Positions 1 to 6,326 of a stretch of DNA of 7,203 nucleotides are shown piece after piece. Location of the stretch: assembly GCA_002359425.1 (NCBI GenBank), contig DEMY01000098.1, positions 17,959 to 25,161 on the forward strand, given 5' to 3'. The notes below the pieces were generated by a model. The model had not been told where the DNA came from. It did no database searches and saw only the letters and a program-made list of their open reading frames with translations. The stretch's first letter is position 1, and each line of letters begins with the position of its first letter. Origin of the DNA: Clostridiales bacterium UBA2658 (GTDB lineage: Bacteria; Bacillota; Clostridia; Oscillospirales; Oscillospiraceae). The translations under genes and the position numbers were made by a program.

Positions 1-1
1 G

Positions 2-460
2 CTTGCAAAGGCGGCCATACGCGGGGGCGCGGCCATCGTGACGGAAACGCAGATGGCGTATGCGGGCATCAACAAAAAAGCGGCCGCGAAATTCGGCTGC
101 GAGGTGCACTGCTACATGTCCGACGAGGACGTCGCGCTGGAGGCAAAAAGGCAAGGCATCACGCGGGCGAGAGCGAGTATGGACAAGGCGGCGCGGCTAA
201 ACCGATCTGCGATTTTTGCCATTGGCAACGCTCCGACGGCGCTGATCCGTCTGCGCGAGCTGATTGATGCGGGCGAGCTGCGGCCCGAGCTGATTATCGG
301 CGTACCAGTAGGCTTTGTAAACGTTGTCGCCTCAAAGGAGCAGATCATGGAGACGGACGTTCCCTGCATCGTTGCACAGGGGCGCAAGGGCGGCAGCAAT
401 GTGGCGGCTTGTATCGTAAACGCGCTTTTGTACATGCTAGACGAAAAGCGCGGTCAGTAG
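2..460 (+). CDS. cbiC: Cobalt-precorrin-8 methylmutase (CbiC/CobH family), 5' end outside window
   Basis: This is the C-terminal part of the enzyme that moves a methyl group from C-11 to C-12 of (cobalt-)precorrin-8 to make (cobalt-)hydrogenobyrinate, a late step of corrin-ring synthesis in the cytoplasm. The frame is open from base 2 through the GTG at 38, so that GTG is an internal valine and the true start lies upstream. Family motifs seen are GAAIVTETQMAYAGINK, then AIGNAPTAL, GVPVGFVNV and a GRKGGSNVAA stretch near the end, in the order expected. The N-terminal third, which carries the catalytic histidine in the family, is not in the window. The gene ends normally at TAG 458-460 and no further cobalamin gene follows, so it is probably the last gene of a cob/cbi cluster to the left. 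The name cbiC rather than cobH assumes the anaerobic pathway. Confidence 0.93.
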   Translation, partial: LAKAAIRGGAAIVTETQMAYAGINKKAAAKFGCEVHCYMSDEDVALEAKRQGITRARASMDKAARLNRSAIFAIGNAPTALIRLRELIDAGELRPELIIGVPVGFVNVVASKEQIMETDVPCIVAQGRKGGSNVAACIVNALLYMLDEKRGQ

Positions 461-612
461 CAAGAGCGGATGCTGTTTGCTCCAGACGTATGAGACTTAA
501 CGAAAACATGACAAGCCGCATCGCCATGGTGCTTACGCTGGCGGAACCGGGCATAAAGAGAATGCTTGGCTTACAGCGTCAATGAAATTTCTGTGACATG
601 AGTGCGCGTTTA

Positions 613-655
613 AAATGTCCCCTGCCGGATTTTATCTTTCCGGCAGGGGACATTT
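613..655. terminator. Long perfect hairpin, likely bidirectional terminator
   Basis: Bases 613-629 and 639-655 form a 17-bp perfect inverted repeat (aaatgtcccctgccgga against its complement) around a 9-nt T-rich loop. It sits between converging genes. Read on the minus strand the stem ends in acattttaaa, a short T run, so termination of the 842-2356 gene is plausible. On the plus strand the T run is only attt. The stem is longer than a typical intrinsic terminator, so a dispersed palindromic repeat is an alternative. Confidence 0.6.
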
Positions 656-762
656 CCGTCGTCATTTGCTTTTTGCCGGAGGCCTGCCCGCCGCTGAACC
701 CTGTGTGTTTTCCCGGAGCGGTGGGCCTTTGCGTTGCGCAGCATTGCGCAAGGATTTGCCTC

Positions 763-785
763 ATAGGATAATGCTACCATCCTAT
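763..785. repeat. Short inverted repeat
   Basis: ataggat at 763-769 is matched by atcctat at 779-785 with a 9-nt loop. No T run follows. It may be part of a larger folded intergenic element with the hairpin at 613-655; the function is unknown. Confidence 0.3.
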
Positions 786-841
786 CACACATTTGTGCCA
801 TAGCTGTCCATTCGGCAAAAAGCGACTTTGCCAAATACGTA

Positions 842-2356
842 TCAATTGACTGTCATTTCTGAGCTCTGCGGCGTTTTCGCGTCCGCCTCGTTGGGGTCAA
901 ACTGCAGTGCGTCCTGCAGGGTGACGAACGGATACTTGTTGTTCTCCCCCACCGTCATCCAAAAGTCCATCGCGGTCTGTGCGGGGAAATGCAGGCTGCC
1001 GACCTGATGGACATAGTTCATACACGAATCAATAATACACCCTTTCTGCCTCGCCTGCACGGTGTAGGAGACATAGCCGCGGTAATTCTCGCCGCCTTTC
1101 GGGAAGGAAAAGGCGGCGAAGCCGTCCGTTTTCTGAGAATTGCCGAAAAAGAAGTCCTGCTTCTCATAGGTCTGCTTACTGAGACTGTAGTAGGGCGCTA
1201 CGTAGCGCACGCCGTCACTGCTGTAGAGAACGCGCCCGCTGAAGTCGTTTGTCTGTCCCCAGCCCATTTCTATGTGACTCGCGGGCCAGATTTGCAGGGC
1301 CTCCGTCCCGTGGAAGCCGGGGTCAGCGTTCCAGCCAAAGCTGTGGACGATCTTCCAGCTATCCCTGTCGCCCGGGAGCTGCACGGCAATGTGCGTGAAG
1401 TGCAGAGAGCGCAGATTGTCAAGCGTTTTCGGGCCGCAGCCGTTTGCAGCATACCACATTTCGTCCACCGGGAAGTCTTCCTGCTGCACTTCGACGCGCC
1501 GCGCGCCGCGGCACTCAAGAATATCTGCCTCACTCATATCGTCGAGCACCGCCTGCGGAAAGCCGAGCGACGTGAGTGCGGCCTCGGTTTGCCGCAGCTC
1601 GTTGCTGTCCGTCCGGCCTACGGAGGCCCACTTCATGGGATAGCTCTGGAAACAGACAAAGCCCACGCAGATGAGCAGAACGCAGACGCCTGCCAACAGC
1701 GACGCGAGCATGGTGTCCGAAAGACGCGCGGGTGCAGCAGAGATCTGGCAGTCTGTGGCTTTCAGCTTTCTGGCGCGTCTGAAAAGGTTCCGGAGAATGA
1801 AAAGATAGGCGACAAGCATTCCCATCGTGAGGACCGTACCGATGTTCCCACAATATGCCAGAAAGCACATCGCCAGATACCACACGATCAGCGCCCCTGT
1901 GCCGAGGCGGGTCTGCAGTCCCGCCTTTTCCTGCACGCTGCGCAGCGCTTCATTCAGGAAAAACAGGAGCAGTAGGAACAGCGCGGTGTTGAGGTATATG
2001 AGCGCGGAAAATGGAGGCTGCTCGAAGACCGTTTTCTTCCAGATCGTGGCGTTGAGCGTTAGGGCAAAGATAAAAGAAACTGTCCGGACGATAGCGACAA
2101 TCCAGCAGAGGAGGAACCATTTGTTCTCGCCGCGGAGCGCGCGAAAGCCCAGCAACATCAGCATAAGGCCTATACCCGGCAGAATGTAGTCAAGGCAAGC
2201 AAAATTCAGAGTCAGACTGCAAAGCGCAAGGCCCCACAATACGCGCTTGAGAGCCCGCCAGCCGGAATCGTTTTCCGGCACGAGCGCCGTACCAATGGGC
2301 GGTACGGACGTCTGATTCTCAATCTCGTCTGTCAGCTTTTTTGATTCTTCATCCAT
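842..2356 (-). CDS. Polytopic membrane protein with large extracytoplasmic C-terminal domain, unknown function
   Basis: A 504-residue protein that I do not recognise as a named family. A charged cytoplasmic N-terminus (residues 1-36) is followed by about seven hydrophobic segments, near 39-53, 55-73, 80-101, 116-135, 152-170, 175-193 and 218-240. A soluble tail of roughly 265 residues follows, probably outside the membrane, with several cysteines and a FHGTEALQIWP stretch. The ATG at 2356 is supported by gagggag (minus strand, 2364-2370) seven bases upstream. The start overlaps the stop of the upstream VanW-like gene by 8 bp (ATGGATGA), which points to translational coupling. The frame is intact over its whole length although the gene it is coupled to is truncated. 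A sensor or envelope role would be a guess from topology only. Confidence 0.85.
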   Translation of the reverse strand: MDEESKKLTDEIENQTSVPPIGTALVPENDSGWRALKRVLWGLALCSLTLNFACLDYILPGIGLMLMLLGFRALRGENKWFLLCWIVAIVRTVSFIFALTLNATIWKKTVFEQPPFSALIYLNTALFLLLLFFLNEALRSVQEKAGLQTRLGTGALIVWYLAMCFLAYCGNIGTVLTMGMLVAYLFILRNLFRRARKLKATDCQISAAPARLSDTMLASLLAGVCVLLICVGFVCFQSYPMKWASVGRTDSNELRQTEAALTSLGFPQAVLDDMSEADILECRGARRVEVQQEDFPVDEMWYAANGCGPKTLDNLRSLHFTHIAVQLPGDRDSWKIVHSFGWNADPGFHGTEALQIWPASHIEMGWGQTNDFSGRVLYSSDGVRYVAPYYSLSKQTYEKQDFFFGNSQKTDGFAAFSFPKGGENYRGYVSYTVQARQKGCIIDSCMNYVHQVGSLHFPAQTAMDFWMTVGENNKYPFVTLQDALQFDPNEADAKTPQSSEMTVN

Positions 2357-2727
2357 GGGTCGTCTCCCTCTCGCTGCTTTCGTTCGCCAGCAGCGGGGCG
2401 TACATGCTAATCGCGTCGTTTCTCATGAAACCAGACGCTCGTCCTTCAAAGTCGAAGCGCTGCTGCCAGAGCTCGTTGTGGTGCATATAGACGCCCAGGA
2501 GTTCGCTGACGAAGCGGCGGTTTCTCTCCACGATTTCGTAGCGGTATTCCGATGGCGCGGAGATGCGCCACTCGCCCTCCAGATACCGCTCCCCGACCGT
2601 CACGACAAGCTGATAGCTGTCCTGCGTGTCATTGCGGAGCGTGAAGTCGCCGTGCGGGTAAAAGCAAGTAGCGCCGATGCCAGTCGAGCCGCTGCCGCGG
2701 ATCAGAGCGTTCAATGGGCTCTTGCAA
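2349..2727 (-). pseudogene. VanW-family protein, internally deleted
   Basis: The open part (TTG at 2714 to TGA at 2349-2351, 121 codons) matches the C-terminal region of VanW-like proteins. It has GSGSTGIGATCFYPHGDF, then RNDTQDSYQLVV, an EGEWRI motif, a HNELWQQRFD stretch and a SMYAPLL end. VanW proteins are usually about 275 residues, so the N-terminal half is absent. A strong ribosome site, aagggagg (minus strand, 2736-2743), lies 8 bases before a TTG at 2725-2727. That TTG opens a different frame reading LQEPIERS, which resembles the start of some VanW-like proteins. The simplest reading is that the original start and a few codons remain, the middle has been deleted, and the join near 2700 is out of frame. 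The family occurs in vanB-type clusters, where its role is unclear, and widely outside them, so this does not imply glycopeptide resistance. Confidence 0.8.
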
Positions 2728-2743
2728 ATTTCTCGCCTCCCTT
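2725..2743 (-). promoter_or_regulatory. Ribosome binding site and TTG start of the deleted VanW-like gene
   Basis: aagggagg at 2736-2743 on the minus strand is followed after 8 bases by TTG (2727-2725). The frame it opens is not the frame of the VanW C-terminal domain, which is the main sign that the gene is broken rather than merely short. Confidence 0.55.
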
Positions 2744-3009
2744 GCTGTGCGTTTATCTGGCTATAGGACGTTTGAAAAGTGAAAAAGTAACGTCTTGTTC
2801 CATTAATTCCGAGTATTTACAGATATAAAACAAACGAATCGTTATTATAGATGGCCTCTATCAACCTTTTTTGGTTCTCTGTTATAATTATTACAGCGAC
2901 GCATTGCCGTACCGTACTTCACCAGAAATGCGCTCTGCTGCTCGAGCAGCGCGATTAGGACATAACGAGGTTAACGCCGTGAAGATCGAATACGCGCTGG
3001 TCTTTTTCC
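2728..3009. other. Spacer between VanW-like and BlaI-like remnants
   Basis: No intact gene is seen. A perfect TATAAT is present on the minus strand at 2844-2849 without a matching -35 box at normal spacing, and another on the plus strand at 2883-2888, also without a good -35. gacgtt (2767-2772) and aacgtc (2789-2794) form a 6-bp inverted repeat across 16 bases upstream of the VanW-like ribosome site and might be an operator. The decayed repressor frame runs on without a stop to about 2891, but no family resemblance remains below about 3010. Confidence 0.4.
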
Positions 3010-3387
3010 GTTCCTCTCCGCTTTTGCAGTTCAAAATCTCTTTGAGCTCGCCTTTAGTCTCATCCGACAGATCTGCGTCGCGGATGAGCGTTGGGAAAAT
3101 CGCCGGATGCTCTTCGTGTCCACCGTCTCCCGAAGCTGCTGCGAGCAGTAGTCCTGACGGTTCAGCGGCGAGCGGAACACGCGCAGGTATTTTCCCTTTT
3201 CGCCCTTCACCGCGCCGACCTCTTTGATTGCCTTTTTTCGCTGCAGTGTCTGGAGCATGATGAAGAGCTAGTTATCCTTTCAGAGCTTGTCCGCCGGTGC
3301 CAGCGTTAAGATGTCATTGCTCATAAGGGGCTTTTCATTTTCCTAGAAAATTCCCATGGTTTGAAGCGCGCTTTCGGTCAGCCGTAT
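3010..3387 (-). pseudogene. BlaI/MecI-family transcriptional repressor, decayed
   Basis: Read from 3387, the minus strand gives a BlaI-like winged-helix protein of about 126 codons. It begins RLTESALQTMGIF*ENEKPL, has an APADKL*KDN*LFIMLQTL segment, then KKAIKEVGAVKGEKGKYLRVF with RQDYCSQQLRETV, and ends (next frame) IRDADLSDETKGELKEIL. Intact relatives are about 115-140 residues and repress beta-lactamase or other genes, with release by a BlaR1-type protease. The damage is plain. The start position, 8 bases after gggagg (3396-3401), is ATA. In-frame stops lie at 3343-3345 (TAG, where W is expected), 3280-3282 (TGA, where W is likely) and 3268-3270 (TAG). A frameshift lies near 3100-3125. An in-frame GTG at 3393 is too close to the ribosome site. 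No BlaR1 partner follows. Confidence 0.85.
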
Positions 3388-3407
3388 TGACACATCCTCC
3401 CACTTAT

Positions 3408-3425
3408 GTTATTAATATTATTAAC
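3408..3425. promoter_or_regulatory. Candidate operator: near-perfect 18-bp palindrome over the -10 box
   Basis: gttattaatattattaac consists of two 9-bp half-sites that match as an inverted repeat at 8 of 9 positions. It covers the -10 box of the minus-strand promoter and lies just upstream of the ribosome site, where an autoregulating BlaI-type dimer would bind. AT-rich dyads of this kind are typical operators for that family. The specific assignment is inference. Confidence 0.5.
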
Positions 3426-3445
3426 TAATCATATGAATATGTCAA
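3417..3445 (-). promoter_or_regulatory. Sigma-A-type promoter of the decayed BlaI-like gene
   Basis: On the minus strand a perfect -35 TTGACA (3445-3440) is separated by 17 bases from AATAAT (3422-3417), or by 16 from TAATAA. It is followed by the ribosome site gggagg at 3396-3401. Placement, spacing and the AT-rich surroundings fit a vegetative promoter reading into the repressor remnant. Confidence 0.65.
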
Positions 3446-3769
3446 TATGCAGGTTGCTTGTTTTCTTTCAGCAGCGGTATTGCACAAAGGTTATTCATTC
3501 TATGCATACTGCAGCAATGTAATTAAGGAATTTCAGTACTATCCCGACAGCCGAACCGACTATATAAAAGTCGAACGAATAAACACCTTTACAGCAGCGA
3601 CAATTATCTGTGCGGAAAAGTGTACCATTTTTATCTTAGCAGTGCGCAAACAGCGTCGGGCCTGGATTTACCGTTTTGTTTTGATACATCCGCAAGCGAG
3701 CAGGCACTTTTGAAATAAAAATTGCCGTCCGAGCTTCGATTGGGCGGCGCAAGGAGAGGAAGAAAAAAC
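3446..3769. other. Divergent spacer, no gene seen
   Basis: This stretch separates the minus-strand repressor promoter from the plus-strand membrane operon. It must contain the promoter for 3770-5447 unless that lies further left, but I could not find a -35/-10 pair with good spacing. TATATA at 3562-3567 and TTTACA near 3589 stand alone. The open frame at 3447-3713 has no ribosome site and an unconvincing composition. Confidence 0.4.
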
Positions 3770-4438
3770 ATGGATGAAGAACGAAAGGCCCTGCGGAACA
3801 AGCTGCTTATCCTGTCGGCAAGCTGTTCGTTTGCCCTGGCGCTGATAATCACGCTGCTCAATAACGCCCTAATACCAGAGAGCGGCACTAGCGATAAGGT
3901 TCTGATATACTCATTGATAGCGCTTTATTATGTTTCCTTGGCGGCGGTCGCCTTCGGCGGGATGCTCCTACTATTTGCGGCACGGCGGCTGCGCTTTTGC
4001 CAGAGCTTTGTAATCGCCCTGTTTCCGTGCGCGGCGAATGTGCTTATGGCCACCGCGATGTTGAGCTTTTTAAAAACGAACAGCGACGCGGACGGGCTGT
4101 CGGCAGCGTACATCTGCGCTGCCTATCTCCGCATGATTGCGCTGCCGTTTCTGATCCTCTGGCTCTGCGGGCTCTGGTCGAAACCGCTCAAAAACGAAGC
4201 GCTTTACGGGGCCGTGAGCATCTTTGCGAGCTATGTGCTGAGTTCGGTGACGAACTGGCTTGTCGGCGGCCTGCTTTCGACCGGGCCAAATAGCAATTTC
4301 ATGCGAGCGGACATAATCCGTTTTGGCAAAGCCTTTTGGTTTGATATGCTGGTCGAGGCGGGCGGCTACGCGCTGCTGTGGCTGCTGTTCCGAAAGAAGC
4401 GTGAACCACAGGAGGCAGTCGATGGACCTGGCGAATGA
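3770..4438 (+). CDS. Six-helix integral membrane protein, unknown function
   Basis: A 222-residue, very hydrophobic protein that I do not recognise. Likely membrane segments lie near residues 12-30, 46-70, 77-100, 115-136, 146-170 and 190-207, with a short charged N-terminus and a charged C-terminal tail (RKKREPQEAVDGPGE). The ATG at 3770 is preferred over the upstream TTG at 3722 because it follows the purine-rich aaggagagga (3751-3760) and starts at the first charged residues of the membrane protein. Its last 17 bases overlap the start of the downstream RDD gene, and that gene's aggagg lies inside this one, so the two are almost certainly co-transcribed and translationally coupled. No catalytic or transport motif is visible. 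A role as partner of the RDD protein is inference from context. Confidence 0.82.
   Translation: MDEERKALRNKLLILSASCSFALALIITLLNNALIPESGTSDKVLIYSLIALYYVSLAAVAFGGMLLLFAARRLRFCQSFVIALFPCAANVLMATAMLSFLKTNSDADGLSAAYICAAYLRMIALPFLILWLCGLWSKPLKNEALYGAVSIFASYVLSSVTNWLVGGLLSTGPNSNFMRADIIRFGKAFWFDMLVEAGGYALLWLLFRKKREPQEAVDGPGE
4410..4438 (+). promoter_or_regulatory. Coupled ribosome site and 17-bp gene overlap
   Basis: aggagg at 4410-4415 lies inside the end of the first membrane gene and 6 bases before the ATG of the RDD gene at 4422. The first gene ends with TGA at 4436-4438. This arrangement decides the RDD start and suggests coupled translation at similar levels. Confidence 0.75.
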
Positions 4439-5447
4439 AAACGTCCGCGCCCCGTGGCGGCGCTTTTTCGCGCGAAACCTCGACCTGTTCCTCTGTTCCG
4501 CGCTCTGGGCGGGCAGCCTCGCGCTGTGCTTTGGCGTGAACATCACGGCGCTTGACAAAGGCGACCAGCTTTTGCTCGACGTCATGTCAGTTTCGCTGAT
4601 GCTCTTTCTCGAGCCCGCGTGCCTTGCGCTGTTCGGGACGACGCCAGGCAAGGCGGCGCTCGGCCTGTGCGTTTTGTCCTGCGACGGGCAGCGTCTGCAC
4701 TACAGCGAGGGCCTTGCACGGACGTGGAAGGTCCTGCTATACGGCATGGCGCTCAACATTCCTTTTTTAAACCTCTACCGCTTCTGGAAAAGCTACCGCA
4801 CCTGCGCGGCGGGCGAAACGCCCGGGTGGGAGTGGGACTCGGCGCAGACGCTCAAGGACGAAAAGCTCTGGCGCGCAGCGGCATGCGTCGGCGTCTTTGC
4901 GTTTGGCATCTTTCTACTGCTTTGCGTCGCTCTTGTCGCCGAACAGCCTGTAAACCGGGGCAAGGTAAGCGTTGCGCAGTTTGCGGAGAACTACGACCGG
5001 TACATGGATTATTATGGCATCGACAATGGCCGCCGTCTCAACGACGCCGGTGCCTGGGTCGAACAGCAAGACCCGAACGTCTATTATTGCAACGGATACG
5101 AGGAACCAGCTTACAGCTACACCGTGAAGAACGGCGTCATGACGGGCCTGTCGTTCACATCCGAACTGCACGGGAAGAAGCTTATGCCGCCGAACTATCA
5201 GGACGAAATGACGACGTGTGTGCTCGCGTTTGCGCGGGCGCGTCCGGGCCGCTTTTACGCACAGGACATCCGCGACGCGATCCAAAAGATCAACGACACG
5301 CCAAATGAAAGCTTTACATACAATGTTCGCGGCGTCACGCTGCGATGCGAGGTCAAGTACAACGGATTTGCGAACTACGGCGGCGACTCACTCGTCCCGG
5401 ACGGAGACGGCGAGGAGGACTGGTCGTTCCGCTTTTGGATGGCATAA
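4422..5447 (+). CDS. RDD-family membrane protein with extracytoplasmic C-terminal domain
   Basis: A 341-residue protein. Residues 10-125 carry an RDD-type domain: APWRRFFARNLDLFL with the R18/D21 pair that marks the family, a second helix near 50-71, then TTPGKAALGLCVLSCDGQRL and a helix near 101-118. RDD proteins are small membrane proteins, and a few are linked to cation/proton exchange, but most have no known function. Here the domain is followed by a fourth hydrophobic segment (152-173) and about 168 residues of soluble, acidic and tyrosine-rich sequence, probably outside the membrane, including AQFAENYDRYMDYYGIDNG. That tail is not part of the standard RDD fold and I do not recognise it. 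The start at 4422 follows aggagg (4410-4415) by 6 bases. A longer frame from 4323 only reads through the upstream gene. Confidence 0.86.
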   Translation: MDLANENVRAPWRRFFARNLDLFLCSALWAGSLALCFGVNITALDKGDQLLLDVMSVSLMLFLEPACLALFGTTPGKAALGLCVLSCDGQRLHYSEGLARTWKVLLYGMALNIPFLNLYRFWKSYRTCAAGETPGWEWDSAQTLKDEKLWRAAACVGVFAFGIFLLLCVALVAEQPVNRGKVSVAQFAENYDRYMDYYGIDNGRRLNDAGAWVEQQDPNVYYCNGYEEPAYSYTVKNGVMTGLSFTSELHGKKLMPPNYQDEMTTCVLAFARARPGRFYAQDIRDAIQKINDTPNESFTYNVRGVTLRCEVKYNGFANYGGDSLVPDGDGEEDWSFRFWMA

Positions 5448-5484
5448 TACAGTTCATCCGATCAATTTCCAGACATCTTCGGGC

Positions 5485-5520
5485 AGCGTTTCTGGTAGCG
5501 TTTCTGGTAGCGTTGCTGTA
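5485..5520. repeat. 12-bp tandem repeat, three copies
   Basis: Two identical copies of agcgtttctggt (5485-5496 and 5497-5508) are followed by a third, diverged copy agcgttgctgta (5509-5520). It starts 38 bases after the RDD gene stop. As a multiple of three the unit would encode S-V-S-G-type repeats in one frame, but no supported gene spans it. Confidence 0.8.
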
Positions 5521-5664
5521 AGGGTTTCGGATACAGACTTGTCTTACTGAGAACGAAAGATATCCAACTTTTAGTACCAGACAATATAAGTATTTGTGAT
5601 TTATGTGTTGACTTAATTTCAAAAGCCATGCACATTTCAAAGTAGAAACCTCACTAATAACAGC

Positions 5665-5710
5665 GAGAGCTTGCTATCTGTGAATTGCAGATGGCAGGCT
5701 CTCTTTTTAT
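5665..5710 (+). terminator. Intrinsic terminator of the membrane operon
   Basis: Arms 5665-5680 (gagagcttgctatctg) and 5688-5703 (cagatggcaggctctc) pair over 16 bp with two G-U wobbles and a 7-nt loop, followed directly by ttttt. Because the wobbles are G-U on the plus strand and A-C on the other, the structure is stronger for plus-strand transcripts. It lies 217 bases beyond the RDD stop, so the operon would have a long 3' untranslated region containing the tandem repeat. Confidence 0.85.
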
Positions 5711-6059
5711 CCCCGCAGATATTAAAGATTTAATGTGTTTATCCATGGATCTTCCTATTAATTAAAACCGTCAGTGCCTCTAATGTTTTAGAAAATTTTA
5801 TATAATATTTATGGATTATTTTCGCGCGGAAGACTTTTACGCATTTATATAAAACTACTTCATTTTGGAACCAGATTCCTTCAAATAAATCTACGATGTA
5901 ATCGCACCAAGCACTATTAGCAGTTACTATACCGCGCGGGTCAGCCACAATCCGAATGAAGATAGGAGGCAATTTCGCCTGACAGTTCCGCCGTAGCACG
6001 CATAACTTCGTCCGGGTATTCCGGGGCATTTTTTATATCTAAAATTTGGAGGTCAGAAC
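5711..6059. other. AT-rich spacer before the secreted-protein gene
   Basis: No supported gene lies on the plus strand. The first two thirds are clearly AT-richer than the flanking genes. A run ending ggcattttttatatctaaaat just before the ribosome site of the 6060 gene contains -10-like hexamers but no matching -35. The minus strand carries a 96-codon open frame, listed separately. Confidence 0.4.
5739..6029 (-). pseudogene. Possible decayed minus-strand gene, unknown family
   Basis: A 96-codon frame on the minus strand has a protein-like composition in its middle, for example VADPRGIVTANSAW and DLFEGIWFQNEVV, but its ATG at 6029 has no ribosome site. In the neighbouring frame just upstream, about 6040-5960, another protein-like stretch reads EYPDEVMRATAELSGEIASY before stopping. 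Joining the two would need a single frameshift near 5965. This suggests a remnant of one gene, but I cannot name the family, and chance open reading is possible. Confidence 0.3.
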
Positions 6060-6326
6060 ATGAAACTCACAATCAAAAACAAGCGGGCCGTCTCGCTGCT
6101 TCTCGCGGCCGTGACGGCCTTTTCCGCATCTACACCGGCGCTTGCCGCGCAGTCCGGCGAGTATGGCGACCCGGCGACGGGCTGGATCTCGTCCGAAAGC
6201 CGCACGAACGCGCTCAATGCAAATGCCGTCGTGGCACACGAAGCCTTCTACTGCGTGAGGTACTGCAAGTTCTGCTACGACATCTGTTCGACCACGATAA
6301 CTCGGCTTTTGGGCAAAAGGAAATAG
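6060..6326 (+). CDS. Truncated secreted protein: signal peptide plus start of mature domain
   Basis: The frame has a strong start: ggaggt at 6048-6053, then 7 bases, then ATG. Residues 1-30 form a classical Sec signal peptide, with KLTIKNKR, a hydrophobic core SLLLAAVTAF, and a cleavage site after PALAA. The mature part reads EYGDPATGWISSESRTNALNANAVV and then a few cysteines (CVRYCKFCYDIC) before TAG at 6324-6326, 88 residues in all. The DPA..W...RTN.LNANAVV pattern resembles, from memory, the N-terminus of large cysteine-rich secreted proteins of gut Clostridia that are many hundreds of residues long. Resemblance fades after about residue 65, and the next sequence belongs to an unrelated transporter. 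It is therefore probably a 3'-truncated gene whose short product would still be exported. A genuine small secreted peptide is the alternative. Confidence 0.65.
   Translation: MKLTIKNKRAVSLLLAAVTAFSASTPALAAQSGEYGDPATGWISSESRTNALNANAVVAHEAFYCVRYCKFCYDICSTTITRLLGKRK

Larger units (their letters stand above)
461..841. other. Intergenic region between converging genes, rich in inverted repeats
   Basis: No convincing gene is present here. The plus-strand cbiC and the minus-strand membrane-protein gene converge on this spacer. It holds a long perfect hairpin (613-655) and three weaker inverted repeats: ttgcgca/tgcgcaa at 734-740 and 745-751, ataggat/atcctat at 763-769 and 779-785, and ggcaaa/tttgcc at 814-819 and 827-832. 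Short reading frames exist on both strands, but they arise from the repeat symmetry and have no ribosome site. Confidence 0.6.

Noticed and set aside
490..585. 31-residue frame (MRLNENMTSRIAMV...) after cbiC
   Set aside because: It looks protein-like but has no ribosome site and no family I recognise; too short to support.
615..803. 62-codon frame beginning inside the hairpin
   Set aside because: It starts in the stem, lacks a ribosome site, and mirrors a frame on the other strand because of the inverted repeat.
989..1975. 328-codon plus-strand open frame
   Set aside because: It lies antisense to the 504-residue membrane protein, has no ribosome site, and its composition (many H, R, E) is that of a reversed GC-rich gene.
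2844..2888. Two perfect TATAAT hexamers, one on each strand (2844-2849 minus, 2883-2888 plus)
   Set aside because: Neither has a -35 box at 16-18 bases; in AT-rich DNA such hexamers are expected by chance.
2349..3445. A vancomycin or beta-lactam resistance cluster
   Set aside because: Only a truncated VanW-like gene and a dead BlaI-like gene are present, with no ligase, dehydrogenase, beta-lactamase or BlaR1; no resistance function can be claimed.
3447..3713. 88-codon plus-strand frame
   Set aside because: No ribosome site, begins within the repressor promoter region, and has no coherent motif or membrane pattern.
4070..4651. 193-codon minus-strand open frame
   Set aside because: It is antisense to the coupled membrane genes, arginine- and histidine-rich, without ribosome site or recognisable motif.
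4619..5308. 229-codon plus-strand open frame
   Set aside because: It is a shifted frame inside the RDD gene with arginine-rich low-information sequence.
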